DNA of 64,000 bases from UBA1756 sp045222555 (GTDB lineage: Bacteria; Bacteroidota; Bacteroidia; Bacteroidales; WCHB1-69): contig JBGUYY010000072.1 in NCBI GenBank assembly GCA_045222555.1, positions 62,001 to 126,000 on the forward strand, written 5' to 3'. A program made the position numbers and the translations under genes. The notes under the pieces were generated by a model. It saw only the letters and a list, made by a program, of their open reading frames with translations. It searched no databases and was not told where the DNA came from. Shown piece after piece: positions 7,763-17,448 of this stretch. Each line of letters starts with the position of its first letter. Position 1 is the first letter of the stretch.

Positions 7763-10700
7763 ATGAAACACTTTTCTTGGGTTGCTTTGGGAGTTTTTGG
7801 GTTGATTTTATTTCAACTTATTGATATTCAGGCTCAAAAAATTATAAAAAATATTTCCATCCAGTGGACGACCCCCATCACCTACCAGACTGAGAGGGAA
7901 GAGACGCTGTCGTTTATCGTTTTTGAGGGTTCAGTGGAGGATGACACCTATCCGGTACTGCCCCGCTATTACGACCATTTTCCTGTGAGTGCCGACTTCA
8001 GCAATTACGAGGTGGTGGCCTCCAATGCCGTTTATGAACCTCTTTCCGAAAAAGAGAAGTCATTGATGCCTAAGGATTTCCGTCAGTCCGACATCGTCTA
8101 TCAGGTTACTACGGTATATGAAAAGATGAAGCCCTACGCGGCGGTAGATTTCCTGCCCATTCGTGTGAACGGCGGCCGCTATGAGAAGCTGACTTCTGTT
8201 ACGCTTTCCATCGAGGGAAAAGGCGTGTGCAAAGGTGGCAAGGCCACTCGTGCCTACGCGGATCATTCGGTGCTGCGCAGTGGCAACTGGTACCGTGTGA
8301 CGGTCGGCAAAACAGGAGTGTATAAGGTGACATACAATGATTTGTCATCTTTGGGAATCTCGCTCTCCAATCTCTCTTCCGACAACATCTCCATTTTCGG
8401 AAACGGAGGTGGCATGTTGGCGGAGTCGAATGCCGTGCAGCGTCCCGACGACCTGCTGGAGCTGCCTATCGAGATGCACGACGGTGGCGACCACTCGTTT
8501 GATGCGGGCGACTACTTCCTGTTCTATGCCGAAGGACCGCACAGCTGGTCTTATTCCTATCAGGGCTTTACCCATAATTTCAATCTGTATGCGACGACGG
8601 CCTCCTATTTCATCAATGTGGATGCGGGCATCGGTCAGAAACTGCGGGTGGAGACGGAGGACAACAGCGCATTGACACCAACGGCAACTGCCTCAACATA
8701 CACCAGTTATGGTTTTTATGAGGAGGATAAGTTCAACTTGGGAGAAGGCGGCCGCAATTGGTTTGGCGACAAGTTCGATGTGACCACCACGCGGCATTAC
8801 ACGCTTTCGTTGCCCTCCACACCGGTGGGCTCTATGCAGTTGAAAGTGGTTTGCGGCGCCAGCTCTGCCCGTGTCTCATCCTTCCAAGTGACGGTGAACG
8901 GCCAGGCGATAGGCTCCGTCAGCGTCCCCCTTTGCCCGAGTGACTATCTTGGAAAGACCGCTGAACGTACTTTCAATGTTTCGGTGAGCGGAGGCAGCAC
9001 CGATGTGCAACTCACATATAACAAGCCGATTTCGTCGGCGGTGGGCTTCCTCGACTACCTTGAGTGGCAAGTCGATTGTCAGTTGCGGGCGGGAAGTGGG
9101 CAGACGCCTTTCTGTAACCCGCAGACTGTGGGTGCCAATGCCGTAACCCGCTATACGGTCAGCAACTTCTCATCCAGCATGAAGGTATGGGACGTCTCCG
9201 TCATGAACCAAATCCGCAATATGGCGGGAGCATTGTCGGGCGGGGTGTTCAGCTTTAACGCCCCCAGCGACACCTTGCACCATTTTGTGGTTTTCAGCGA
9301 CAATGTCTGCTACAGCGTAACGCCTGCGGGTAAAATATCTAATCAGGACCTGCATGGCACCAGCCGGGTGGATATGGTCATTGTGGCGCATCCCGATTTC
9401 CGTTCGCAAGCCGAGCGGCTGGCCGATTTCCATCGCTCGAATGACGGGATGACGGTGAAGGTGGTGAGTCCGCAGCAAGTGTATAACGAGTTTTCCAGCG
9501 GCGAGCAGGATGTGTGCGCCATCCGCGACTATATGCGGATGATTTATGAGCAGACTTCCGCGGCACAGCCCCAGTATCTGCTTCTTTTTGGTAGACCTTC
9601 GTATGATTATCGCGGAATAGAAGGGGAATGCCCCATTTATGTTCCTAATTATCAAAGTGTTTCTGATGCCAAGGAAGATCATTTCTTAGCCAATGATGAT
9701 TTCTTTGGCTTGTTGGATTCCGATGAGGGGAACAGCAGTATTGGCAGAACGGTGGACATTGCGGTAGGACGTTTCCCGGTGAGCAGTGCCTCGCAGGCAA
9801 AGTTGGCAGTGGACAAGACCATCGAGTATGCTTCGCAGGTGGTGCTGGGGGAGAACACGCCTACCAGCAATTTCGGCGATTGGAAGAATGTGGCGACTTT
9901 TGTGGGCGATGATGAGGATGGTGGCGAGCATATGACAACGGCCGATGCAGCAGCTCAATTGACGGAGGAGGGTGATCAGAACCTTAATATTGAAAAAATA
10001 TATTTGGATGCATATCAGCAAGTTACCTATTCCTCATCGGCACGTTATCCAGAGGTGACCACCGACATCAACAACCGGATGAATAAAGGGTGCCTGTTGT
10101 TCGTCTATGTGGGACACGGTGGCAAAAATGGGTGGGCTCATGAGCGCATCATCGAACTGACCGACATCAGCCGCTGGGCCAACCGCTACAACCAGCCCTG
10201 GATGCTCACTATGACGTGCGAGTTTGGCTGGTGCGACCGTTCGCTGGTGTCGCCGGCTGAGATGGTGTTTCTGAACAGCGGCGGTGGTGCATCGGCCATG
10301 ATCACCACCTATCGAGTGGCCTATACGGGCTCCAACAAGACTTATATCAAAAATTGGTGCACTAACCTCTTCCGTGAAGGAATCAACGCTCCGCTTACCA
10401 TCGGTGAATGTAACCGTCAGGCCAAGAACGCGAACAATGGTGCCTATGGCGGTTCCAATATGATATATGTACTGGGAGATCCTGCCACGAAACTTGCTGT
10501 GCCGCGCTATGTCGTGGTGACCGACTCTATCAACGGTATCGCAGTGGCGGATTTTACCGATACCCTTAAGGCATTGTCGCGGGTGCGTGTCAGGGGTCAT
10601 GTGGAAGATGCAGAGGGACACCTTCTTCCTGATTTTTCAGGAGCAGTTTATCCGTCGGTTTATGATAAGAAAACGGTGAGTCACACCCTTCAGAACGATC

Positions 10701-11578
10701 CTTTGAGTTCATACGAGGAGTTTGAGGTGCAGAAAAATATTCTTTTCAAAGGCAATGTCACCGTGTCGGAAGGGAAGTTCGATTTTTCTTTCATCCTTCC
10801 TAAAGACATTAACTATTCGTATGGGAATGGAAAGCTGAGCTACTATGCCTGCAGCCGTACTGCTGATGCAGCAGGGGCGTACAACGAGGTGCTGGTTGGC
10901 GGCATGAGCGACGAGACCATCACCGACGACAATGGTCCGGAAATGGACCTGTACATGAACGACGAGCAGTTTGTGAACGGCGGCACGGTGAATCCTTCGC
11001 CTACGCTGTTGGTGAAGCTCAAGGATGAGTACGGGATCAACACTACTGGCAATGGCATCGGCCACGATTTGGTGGCGGTGCTCGACGACGGCAACCAGAT
11101 CGTGCTCAACAACTATTACGAAGCCGCCCGCGACAGTTTCAACTGCGGCACGGTTCGCTATCCTTTCGAAAACCTGAAACTCGGTACGCATAAGCTGAAA
11201 GTGCGCGCTTGGGACATCCTCAATAACGTGACTGAGCGTGAGTTGGAGTTTGTGGTGGTATCGGATGAAGGGCTGGTGCTCGACCATGTGCTCAACTACC
11301 CCAATCCTTTCACTACTCGTACCTCATTCTACTTTGAGCACAACCGACCGGGCGAAGTGCTGGACGTGATGGTGACGGTTTATACCATCTCGGGGAAGGT
11401 GGTGCGCACGCTCGAATCCACCCAGTGTACGCAGGGCTTCCGTAGCGATCCCATCGTGTGGGATGGTCTCGACGACTTCGGCGACAAGATCGGCAAGGGC
11501 ACTTATCTGTACCGGCTGCGGGTGCGCACCGCTGGCGGCGAACAGGCCGAAAAGATTGAGAAGATTGTGATTTTGTAA
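7763..11578 (+). CDS. porU: Type IX secretion C-terminal signal peptidase/sortase PorU
   Basis: Gingipain-like (peptidase C25) protein of 1271 residues. In type IX secretion PorU removes the cargo C-terminal sorting domain and attaches the protein to A-LPS at the cell surface. The open frame extends upstream, but the ATG at 7763 gives a signal peptide (MKHFSWVALGVFGLILFQLI...AQ). The C25 domain shows the catalytic pair FVYVGHGGKNGWAHE (His785) and MLTMTCEFGWCDRS (Cys819), 34 residues apart as in gingipains. The C-terminus has a FlgD/CTD-like Ig fold (VLNYPNPFTTRTSFYF, then YTISGKVVRTL and GTYLYRLRV). porV follows after 83 bases, the usual PorU-PorV partnership. It is divergent from the PorP/lipoprotein pair. 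Confidence 0.94.
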   Translation: MKHFSWVALGVFGLILFQLIDIQAQKIIKNISIQWTTPITYQTEREETLSFIVFEGSVEDDTYPVLPRYYDHFPVSADFSNYEVVASNAVYEPLSEKEKSLMPKDFRQSDIVYQVTTVYEKMKPYAAVDFLPIRVNGGRYEKLTSVTLSIEGKGVCKGGKATRAYADHSVLRSGNWYRVTVGKTGVYKVTYNDLSSLGISLSNLSSDNISIFGNGGGMLAESNAVQRPDDLLELPIEMHDGGDHSFDAGDYFLFYAEGPHSWSYSYQGFTHNFNLYATTASYFINVDAGIGQKLRVETEDNSALTPTATASTYTSYGFYEEDKFNLGEGGRNWFGDKFDVTTTRHYTLSLPSTPVGSMQLKVVCGASSARVSSFQVTVNGQAIGSVSVPLCPSDYLGKTAERTFNVSVSGGSTDVQLTYNKPISSAVGFLDYLEWQVDCQLRAGSGQTPFCNPQTVGANAVTRYTVSNFSSSMKVWDVSVMNQIRNMAGALSGGVFSFNAPSDTLHHFVVFSDNVCYSVTPAGKISNQDLHGTSRVDMVIVAHPDFRSQAERLADFHRSNDGMTVKVVSPQQVYNEFSSGEQDVCAIRDYMRMIYEQTSAAQPQYLLLFGRPSYDYRGIEGECPIYVPNYQSVSDAKEDHFLANDDFFGLLDSDEGNSSIGRTVDIAVGRFPVSSASQAKLAVDKTIEYASQVVLGENTPTSNFGDWKNVATFVGDDEDGGEHMTTADAAAQLTEEGDQNLNIEKIYLDAYQQVTYSSSARYPEVTTDINNRMNKGCLLFVYVGHGGKNGWAHERIIELTDISRWANRYNQPWMLTMTCEFGWCDRSLVSPAEMVFLNSGGGASAMITTYRVAYTGSNKTYIKNWCTNLFREGINAPLTIGECNRQAKNANNGAYGGSNMIYVLGDPATKLAVPRYVVVTDSINGIAVADFTDTLKALSRVRVRGHVEDAEGHLLPDFSGAVYPSVYDKKTVSHTLQNDPLSSYEEFEVQKNILFKGNVTVSEGKFDFSFILPKDINYSYGNGKLSYYACSRTADAAGAYNEVLVGGMSDETITDDNGPEMDLYMNDEQFVNGGTVNPSPTLLVKLKDEYGINTTGNGIGHDLVAVLDDGNQIVLNNYYEAARDSFNCGTVRYPFENLKLGTHKLKVRAWDILNNVTERELEFVVVSDEGLVLDHVLNYPNPFTTRTSFYFEHNRPGEVLDVMVTVYTISGKVVRTLESTQCTQGFRSDPIVWDGLDDFGDKIGKGTYLYRLRVRTAGGEQAEKIEKIVIL

Positions 11579-11661
11579 AAAATTATCATCCTTTCAAAAA
11601 TAATATGAAAGTTTTTACGTTAATGGGTTGCGAAATTTTTATCCAATCTAAAATAAAAACA

Positions 11662-12909
11662 ATGAAAAAAATCCTTGTAGTTGCTGTTGGCATCTTGTTT
11701 TTCTCGGTTCCTTCTCTGAAAGCTCAAATTAATCCTAATCAACTTAATGGTCAGGAACTCAATACTATAACGACGGCCGTTCCCTTCCTGACGATTTCTC
11801 CCGACTCAAGAGGCGGTGCCATGGGCGATATGGGTGTGGCTACTTCCGCAGATGTCAATTCCCAGCATCACAATCCGTCGAAATATGTCTTCAACGAAAA
11901 CAAGTTCGGCATCTCTTTTTCATACAGCCCTTGGCTGCGTAAATTAGTGAATGACATTAACTTGCTTTATCTTTCCACCTATTATAAGGTTACTGATAAC
12001 GACGCGCTCTCTTTCTCACTGCGCTATTTTTCGTTGGGTGACATTACGTTCACCGATAATGAAGGTAACGACATGGGCAGCCAGAAACCGAACGAGTTTG
12101 CCATCGACCTCGGCTATTCCAGAAAGCTGATTGACGAGCTTTCCATCGCCATCACTCCGCGTTTCATCTACTCCAACCTGACGGCAGGTCAGTATGTGGA
12201 AGGTGTGGAAACGAATGCTGGTATGGCCGGTGCTGCCGATGTGTCTTTGTTCTATCAGCAGGATTTCGGTTTCAAGAACAACAACAAGATGAACAGCACC
12301 TTGCGTGCCGGTTTGAATATCTCCAACATTGGTAACAAGATGTCGTACTCTTCAGGAACGTTGCGCCGCGACTTCCTGCCCACCAACCTCAAATTGGGTG
12401 TGAGCTATACGGTTCAGTTCGACGAGTACAACAGCTTGATGGCCGGCGTGGAGTGCAACAAACTGCTGGTACCCACCAACCCGGTATATCAGACCGACAG
12501 CACCGGTCATATTATGTACGATGCGGCCAACAAACCGATTATTGCCGCTGGTAAGGATCCCGATGTGTCTGTGGCACAAGGTATTTTCCAATCCTTCGGT
12601 GATGCTCCTGCAGGTTCGAAAGAGGAGTTCCACGAGGTGAACTGGGCAGTGGGTGTGGAGTATTGCTACCGCGACCTCTTGTTTGTGCGTGCCGGTTATT
12701 TCTACGAGCATCCCACCAAGGGTAATCGTCAGTTCATCACGGTGGGCGCAGGCCTTCACTACAGTATCTTCGGTCTGGATGTGGCCTACCTGTTCACCGT
12801 TGACCAGCACCATCCGTTGGAGAACACCCTTCGTTTCACCCTTTCGTTCGACCTCAAATCGTTCGACAAGCAGGATATCAAGACGCAGGGTCGTCTCAAC
12901 AAGAACTAA
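11662..12909 (+). CDS. porV: Type IX secretion outer-membrane protein PorV (LptO)
   Basis: FadL-like outer-membrane barrel that carries cargo from the SprA translocon to the PorU sortase. The ATG at 11662 gives a 415-residue product with a signal peptide (MKKILVVAVGILFFSVPSLKAQ). The upstream in-frame ATG at 11605 would hide that signal behind 19 extra residues. The family N-terminal block reads TTAVPFLTISPDSRGGAMGDMGVATSAD and HHNPSKYVF. Later blocks are LRAGLNISNIGNKMSYSSG and a C-terminal FGLDVAYLFTVDQHHPLENTLRFTLSFD strand region. It sits directly after porU and 21 bases before ispF, so the rightward unit is probably porU-porV-ispF and possibly manA. Confidence 0.95.
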   Translation: MKKILVVAVGILFFSVPSLKAQINPNQLNGQELNTITTAVPFLTISPDSRGGAMGDMGVATSADVNSQHHNPSKYVFNENKFGISFSYSPWLRKLVNDINLLYLSTYYKVTDNDALSFSLRYFSLGDITFTDNEGNDMGSQKPNEFAIDLGYSRKLIDELSIAITPRFIYSNLTAGQYVEGVETNAGMAGAADVSLFYQQDFGFKNNNKMNSTLRAGLNISNIGNKMSYSSGTLRRDFLPTNLKLGVSYTVQFDEYNSLMAGVECNKLLVPTNPVYQTDSTGHIMYDAANKPIIAAGKDPDVSVAQGIFQSFGDAPAGSKEEFHEVNWAVGVEYCYRDLLFVRAGYFYEHPTKGNRQFITVGAGLHYSIFGLDVAYLFTVDQHHPLENTLRFTLSFDLKSFDKQDIKTQGRLNKN

Positions 12910-12930
12910 TAGGCCAACGGCTTTCCGCTG

Positions 12931-13410
12931 ATGGAAGATTTCCGTGTAGGATTCGGCTATGACTCTCACCATTTGGCGGCGGGATTGAAGCTCCGTTTGG
13001 GCGGGGTGGAGATAGTGTCTGACCGCGGCTGTGTGGCGCACTCCGACGGTGACGCGGTGATTCACGCCCTGTGCGATGCCCTGTTGGGTGCGGCGGCATT
13101 GGGCGATATCGGTACACATTTCCCTGACAGCGATGCGGCCTATAAAGGCATTAATAGTGCTGTATTGTTGCAGAAAACCGTGGAGTTGCTCCGACAGGAG
13201 GGATGGACGGTGAACAATGCCGATGTGACCATCGTGCTGGAACGTCCCAAGTTGGTGGACTACAAACCGTTGATTCAGGCGAGACTGGCCGATTTGCTCG
13301 GTATCGCGGCGGTTGCGATGTCGGTGAAGGCGAAGAGCAACGAAGGAATGGGTTTCACAGGCTGTGGCGAAGGTGTGGCGGTGATGGCGGCTGTGACGAT
13401 TCGGCGGTAA
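12931..13410 (+). CDS. ispF: 2-C-methyl-D-erythritol 2,4-cyclodiphosphate synthase
   Basis: Closes the cyclodiphosphate ring in the MEP pathway of isoprenoid precursor synthesis in the cytosol. The 159-residue length is exactly that of the family. The zinc and substrate motifs are visible: VGFGYDSHHL (the Asp-x-His pair), CVAHSDGDAVIHALCDALLGAAALGDIGTHFPD, and the C-terminal KAKSNEGMGFTGCGEGVAVMA. The start 21 bases after porV suggests co-transcription. A link between an essential housekeeping enzyme and the secretion genes is likely to be operon convenience only. Confidence 0.96.
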   Translation: MEDFRVGFGYDSHHLAAGLKLRLGGVEIVSDRGCVAHSDGDAVIHALCDALLGAAALGDIGTHFPDSDAAYKGINSAVLLQKTVELLRQEGWTVNNADVTIVLERPKLVDYKPLIQARLADLLGIAAVAMSVKAKSNEGMGFTGCGEGVAVMAAVTIRR

Positions 13411-13434
13411 CATTTCATTTCAAATTCTGATACC

Positions 13435-14415
13435 ATGTTAACACCTTTAAAATTCAGGCCTCTATATTTTGAGAAAATATGGGGTGGGAAAAAGTTGCAC
13501 ACGATTTTGGGTAAAGATTTCGGCTCATTAGCCAATTGTGGCGAGAGCTGGGAGGTGTCGGGCATTGCCGGCAAGGAGTCGGAGGTGGCGGCGGGATTGC
13601 CGCTGGAAGGCAACACGCTGCCCGAGTTGGTGGAGGTGTACATGGGCGATCTGGTAGGGGAGAAGGTGTACGACGAGTTCGGCAATGACTTTCCGTTGTT
13701 GGTGAAATTTATTGATGCTCAGGATGATCTGTCGGTACAGGTGCATCCCGACGATGCGCTAGCACAGCGGCGTTACGGTACGAATGGCAAGACCGAGATG
13801 TGGTATGTGCTGCAGGCCGATGTGGGCAGCGGGCTCTATGTGGGGTTCAAGGAGGGGGTGACGAAAGAGGATTACGAGCGCGCGTTGGCCGCGGGCGAGG
13901 TGGAGCAGTTGCTTGAGTTCTATCCGGTGACGGCGGGCGATGTATTTTTCATCCCGGCCGGCACGGTACATGCCATCGGCAAGGGCGTGCTGCTGGCCGA
14001 GGTGCAGCAGTCGTCAGACTGCACTTACCGCGTGTTCGACTGGAACCGGGTGGATGCTGCCGGCAAGCCGCGCGAGCTGCATGTGGCGGAAGCACTGGAG
14101 GCTCTGCACTTTGGCGACGACACCGAATATCACATCCGCTATATCCCTACGTTGAATCACTCCGTTCCGGTGATTCGTTGCAACCAGTTCAATATCAACC
14201 TGCTCCATTTCGCGCAGCCGCTCGAAAAGGTGTATGCGGGTATCGACTCCTTCATCATTTACATCTGTACGGAAGGCCGTGTAGTGTTGATCGATGAAGG
14301 GAAAGAGTATCTGCTTAGCAAGGGCGAGGTGATGCTGGTGCCGGCCATTAGTACTGAGGTACAGCTGCTTCCGTTGGAGAAAAGCACGCTGATGGAGGTG
14401 TTTTTGGGGAACTGA
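13435..14415 (+). CDS. manA: Mannose-6-phosphate isomerase, class I
   Basis: Zinc-dependent interconversion of mannose 6-phosphate and fructose 6-phosphate, feeding GDP-mannose synthesis or mannose catabolism. The 326-residue cupin has the N-terminal PLKFRPLYFEKIWGGKKL. The metal-site block LSVQVHPDDALAQ is followed by GKTEMWYVL and the VFFIPAGTVHAIGKGVLLAEVQQSSD segment ending in TYRVFDWNR. The length matches the short class I enzymes of Bacteroidota and Firmicutes. It follows ispF by 24 bases. Its stop codon leads directly into an A-rich GAAAATTGA-type repeat. Confidence 0.94.
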   Translation: MLTPLKFRPLYFEKIWGGKKLHTILGKDFGSLANCGESWEVSGIAGKESEVAAGLPLEGNTLPELVEVYMGDLVGEKVYDEFGNDFPLLVKFIDAQDDLSVQVHPDDALAQRRYGTNGKTEMWYVLQADVGSGLYVGFKEGVTKEDYERALAAGEVEQLLEFYPVTAGDVFFIPAGTVHAIGKGVLLAEVQQSSDCTYRVFDWNRVDAAGKPRELHVAEALEALHFGDDTEYHIRYIPTLNHSVPVIRCNQFNINLLHFAQPLEKVYAGIDSFIIYICTEGRVVLIDEGKEYLLSKGEVMLVPAISTEVQLLPLEKSTLMEVFLGN

Positions 14416-14447
14416 AAATTGAGAATTGAAAACTGAAAATTGAAAAC
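14412..14447 (+). repeat. Degenerate AATTGAAAA tandem repeat after manA
   Basis: Successive imperfect units of the type ACTGAAAATTG / AGAATTGAAA begin at the last codon of manA. It is low-complexity, A-rich intergenic sequence. No function is suggested. Confidence 0.6.
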
Positions 14448-14550
14448 GGGGAACAAGGATAGTTTTCTGATTTTTTTTGAATTTTTTAAGCAACATTTTT
14501 GTCGTTTTAATGTATAAAAACTAAATTATCTTTCGTGTTATCGAAGAAAA

Positions 14551-16578
14551 ATGGTTGAAAAAATGACAAAAAAGGCAATTTTGTGGTTGTTTTTTGTGGT
14601 TTTCTGCATGATGCCGTCGTTGCGTGCGCAGGTGGCGGTTACCTCATCGTCGGGGCGTACGCCGGAGGATGTGGTGCGCACCATGTTGGTAGGCAACGGG
14701 GTACAGGTATCAAATGTGCGGTTCAATAATGTCACCACGGCTCTGAATTCGACCAATGGGGCACAGTTGGGCTTCTTCACCAATAATACAAACACCTTTC
14801 CCACTTTGGGTTTCTCCAGCGGATTGATTATTGCCACGGGCGACATCTTGAACGCGGTGGGACCTAATAATGAGGACGGGGCTGAGATTTCCGTTTCCAA
14901 CAACGTGACCTGTTCGGAGTTGCAGGCGTTGGTGTATGACGATTTGTACTATCCCGCCGTTTTGGAGTTCGACTTTCTCACCACTGCCGACCAGGTGACC
15001 TTCAACTACATGTTTGCTTCGGAAGAGTATCCTGAATTTGTGGGTATGGGCTACAACGATGTTTTCGGATTCTTTGTCACCGACCTCACCACGAACCAGA
15101 CCACCAACGTGGCTCGTATTCCCAACACTACTCTGCCGGTTTCCATCGACAATGTCAACGATTATTCCTATTCCCAGTATTACCATGAAATCAGTTATGG
15201 TTCTCCCTATATCCAGTATGATGCTTGTGTGGGGCCGCTGTCGGCTACGTTTTCGGTAGTGCCGTGCCGCTGGTACCACATGAAGCTGGCCATCTCGAAT
15301 GCGGGCGATGATCTCTATGGGTCTGCGGTGTTTATTGAAGGACAGAGTTTTACGGCCGTTGGTATGGAGGCTACGATTGTATATGATGTGGCGAGTCTAC
15401 CTGTGGTTGTGCAAGACTGCAACACGGCTACGGTCACTTTCAACATTCCGGAGGCTGTGAGTACGCCCACGGTCATCCCGTTGACCTACTCGGGTACGGC
15501 TGTCAATGGTGTGGATGTGCAGACATTACCCTCTTCGGTGACTATTCCTGCCGGACAAACTTCCGTTACCATCAACATCGTGGCTATTGGCGACTATACG
15601 CCCGACACGCTGATGTTGAACATCTATTATGAGACCATGTTGTGTGAGGAGGGAAGTACGGTGTCGATTATGGTTTGCAAGAACCAAGGTATAGAAATTG
15701 CGGCCAGCGACGTGCTGTTCTGTGAGCCAGTGGACAGCCTGCATGTGCAGCTGGTGAGTGGTGCGTGTGGCGAGGTGGTCTGGTCACCGTCGGATATGCT
15801 CACCAATCCGGATGCGCTGAATACGGGTTTCAACACGGAATACCTCACTCCGACTACCTTCACGGTGACGGCGCATGACATTTTCCACTGCACCTCCAGC
15901 ACGGTCACCTTCCAGTATGCGCATGGTGCCACGTTCAACGACACTATCCGGGCCACCATCTGCGATGGGGCAGCTTTCAACCAATATGGTTTCCATGAAT
16001 CGGAGACGGGTGTTTATACCCATTTCGAGCAGACTTCCTTTGGCTGCGACAGTATCGTGACACTGGTGCTGGAGTCGTATGCCGCGGATGCTGCCATTGA
16101 GGTGGGCGGCACCGACCTGTGCGACGACGGCTATGTGGAGCTGACTGCCGTGACCAGCAATGCCAATTTCCAATGGAGCAATGGTAGTACCGATCAGGTG
16201 CTCACGGTGACTCGTCCTGGCAATTATGTGCTGGATGCCTCCGATGGTCCCTGCCATGCCCGCGATATGGTGGTCATCGCCCCCTGTCCCGACGAAGAGA
16301 TTTATATTCCTAATGCCATCACACCGACCAATATGGACGGTATTAACGACTATTTCCAGATCTATATTCCAACCTCACTGGAGATTGTGGAGTTCGAAAT
16401 CACCATCTATGACCGCTGGGGACGGTTGGTGTTCAGGTCTGAAGAGCCCGATTTCCGATGGAACGGCAAGGTCAACGGGAAATTCTTCCCCTCTTCCACC
16501 GTGCTCACTTATCGCATCATGATGAAGAGCCGTTGGCATCCCAAGAAGATTTACAAAGGGACGTTGACGATATTGTAG
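14551..16578 (+). CDS. Secreted protein with choice-of-anchor L and CHU_C domains
   Basis: Predicted type IX secretion cargo of 675 residues. A signal peptide (ILWLFFVVFCMMPSLRAQ) precedes a choice-of-anchor L domain at about residues 40-270, recognisable by GAQLGFFTNN, FSSGLIIATGDI, FNYMFASEEYPEFVGMGYND and FGFFVTDL. A Calx-beta-like stretch follows (TVTFNIPEAVSTPTVIPLTY, then AGQTSVTINIVA), then repeats of Ig type, and finally a gliding-motility-associated CHU_C domain (YIPNAITPTNMDGINDYF, YDRWGRLVF, YKGTLTIL). That last domain is the type B sorting signal. The start could also be the ATG at 14563. Its substrate or ligand is unknown; adhesion or surface structure is a fair guess. It lies downstream of the PorU/PorV unit. 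Confidence 0.88.
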   Translation: MVEKMTKKAILWLFFVVFCMMPSLRAQVAVTSSSGRTPEDVVRTMLVGNGVQVSNVRFNNVTTALNSTNGAQLGFFTNNTNTFPTLGFSSGLIIATGDILNAVGPNNEDGAEISVSNNVTCSELQALVYDDLYYPAVLEFDFLTTADQVTFNYMFASEEYPEFVGMGYNDVFGFFVTDLTTNQTTNVARIPNTTLPVSIDNVNDYSYSQYYHEISYGSPYIQYDACVGPLSATFSVVPCRWYHMKLAISNAGDDLYGSAVFIEGQSFTAVGMEATIVYDVASLPVVVQDCNTATVTFNIPEAVSTPTVIPLTYSGTAVNGVDVQTLPSSVTIPAGQTSVTINIVAIGDYTPDTLMLNIYYETMLCEEGSTVSIMVCKNQGIEIAASDVLFCEPVDSLHVQLVSGACGEVVWSPSDMLTNPDALNTGFNTEYLTPTTFTVTAHDIFHCTSSTVTFQYAHGATFNDTIRATICDGAAFNQYGFHESETGVYTHFEQTSFGCDSIVTLVLESYAADAAIEVGGTDLCDDGYVELTAVTSNANFQWSNGSTDQVLTVTRPGNYVLDASDGPCHARDMVVIAPCPDEEIYIPNAITPTNMDGINDYFQIYIPTSLEIVEFEITIYDRWGRLVFRSEEPDFRWNGKVNGKFFPSSTVLTYRIMMKSRWHPKKIYKGTLTIL

Positions 16579-16602
16579 GTCGGGGCGGTTTTGGGACGGT
16601 TG

Positions 16603-16622
16603 GACCAAAATGCATTTTGGTC
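16603..16622 (+). terminator. Terminator after the CHU_C protein gene
   Basis: Perfect 20-base palindrome GACCAAAATGCATTTTGGTC, 24 bases after the stop, followed shortly by a T-rich stretch (TTTTTCTTTTTT). Confidence 0.7.
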
Positions 16623-16667
16623 ATATTAGTTTTTCTTTTTTGCGATTGGAATTTGCATGTGGTATTT

Positions 16668-16721
16668 GTAGAGACGGTGCGCATGTTGGAATTGTAGAGA
16701 CGTTGCGCGCAACGTCTCTAC
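16668..16721. repeat. REP family 1, half plus full palindrome, upstream of the RAYT
   Basis: A half copy (GTAGAGACGGTGCGC, 16668-16682) is followed by a full perfect palindrome at 16694-16721 made of GTAGAGACGTTGCG and its exact reverse complement. Both are preceded by ATT. The GTAG foot is the signature recognised by RAYT transposases in other bacteria. Confidence 0.9.
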
Positions 16722-16798
16722 AGAAACAGGAATTATCCCCCTCCCATTGAGGAATGAAATTTATTTAAAAATATTCGTAAAAATTAACAAAATAATTG

Positions 16799-16806
16799 TA
16801 TCTTTG
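16799..16806 (+). promoter_or_regulatory. Promoter -7 element of the first RAYT
   Basis: TATCTTTG, 28 bases before the ATG at 16834. The transposase therefore seems to have its own promoter downstream of the REP pair. Confidence 0.7.
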
Positions 16807-16833
16807 CCGCTCTAACTAATAATCTACTGCACT

Positions 16834-17448
16834 ATGTTTGACGAGAGATTTATGAATAAATATCGCATAGCCTCTGCCAGAGCCCAATGGCACGAATACA
16901 ATGGCGGAGAGTATTTTGTAACTATTTGCACAAAAGACAGGGTTCGCTATTTCGGGGAAATTTCTAGTGGTAAAACGCGGGATGGCGCGAATGATATGAA
17001 AACAGAACCCAAAATGCGTTTGACTGAAATTGGGGAGTTTACGGATTTGCAATTCCGAAATATTACAAAGCATTATCCGTATGCAAAAATTCCATTGTGG
17101 GTGGTGATGCCCAATCATATTCATGCTGTTGTGGTAATTGATAATATAGATTGTAGAGACGTTGCGCCTGGTAATTGTAGAGACGTTGCGCGCAACGTCT
17201 CTACAGACAAAAACAACCATTCTATGCCGGTACATGCGCCCAAACGCAATACATTATCTGTGGTGATAAGGGGTATAAAATCTGCCGTAACAAAATATGC
17301 CAATGAAAATGGTATCCCCTTCGAATGGCAATCCCGATTCCACGATAGAATCATACGCAATACAGAAGAAATGAATGAAATCGCAAAGTATATTGAAGAA
17401 AATGTAGCGAAGTGGCAGTATGATGAATTCTATGAGAAATCATTGTAG
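16834..17448 (+). CDS. REP-associated tyrosine transposase (RAYT), copy 1
   Basis: Y1 HUH transposase of the IS200/IS605-related RAYT class, 204 residues, expected to nick and move or maintain REP palindromes. The N-terminus has the family block ARAQWHEYNGGEYFVTICTKDR. The HUH motif is MPNHIHAVV (His95, His97) and the catalytic tyrosine is in NEIAKYIEENVAKW (Tyr186), preceded by WQSRFHDRIIRN. All catalytic residues are present, so it may be active. Residues 106-124 (CRDVAPGNCRDVARNVST) are encoded by a half and a full copy of its own REP. The TAG stop codon lies in the GTAG of another REP copy. A start at 16852 is also possible. REPs lie on both sides and inside. Confidence 0.93.
   Translation: MFDERFMNKYRIASARAQWHEYNGGEYFVTICTKDRVRYFGEISSGKTRDGANDMKTEPKMRLTEIGEFTDLQFRNITKHYPYAKIPLWVVMPNHIHAVVVIDNIDCRDVAPGNCRDVARNVSTDKNNHSMPVHAPKRNTLSVVIRGIKSAVTKYANENGIPFEWQSRFHDRIIRNTEEMNEIAKYIEENVAKWQYDEFYEKSL
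17153..17204. repeat. REP family 1 pair inside the RAYT coding sequence
   Basis: Half copy at 17153-17167 (GTAGAGACGTTGCGC) and full perfect palindrome at 17177-17204, with the same half-plus-full order as the upstream pair. They keep the transposase frame open and encode about 18 residues just after the HUH motif. Confidence 0.9.
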
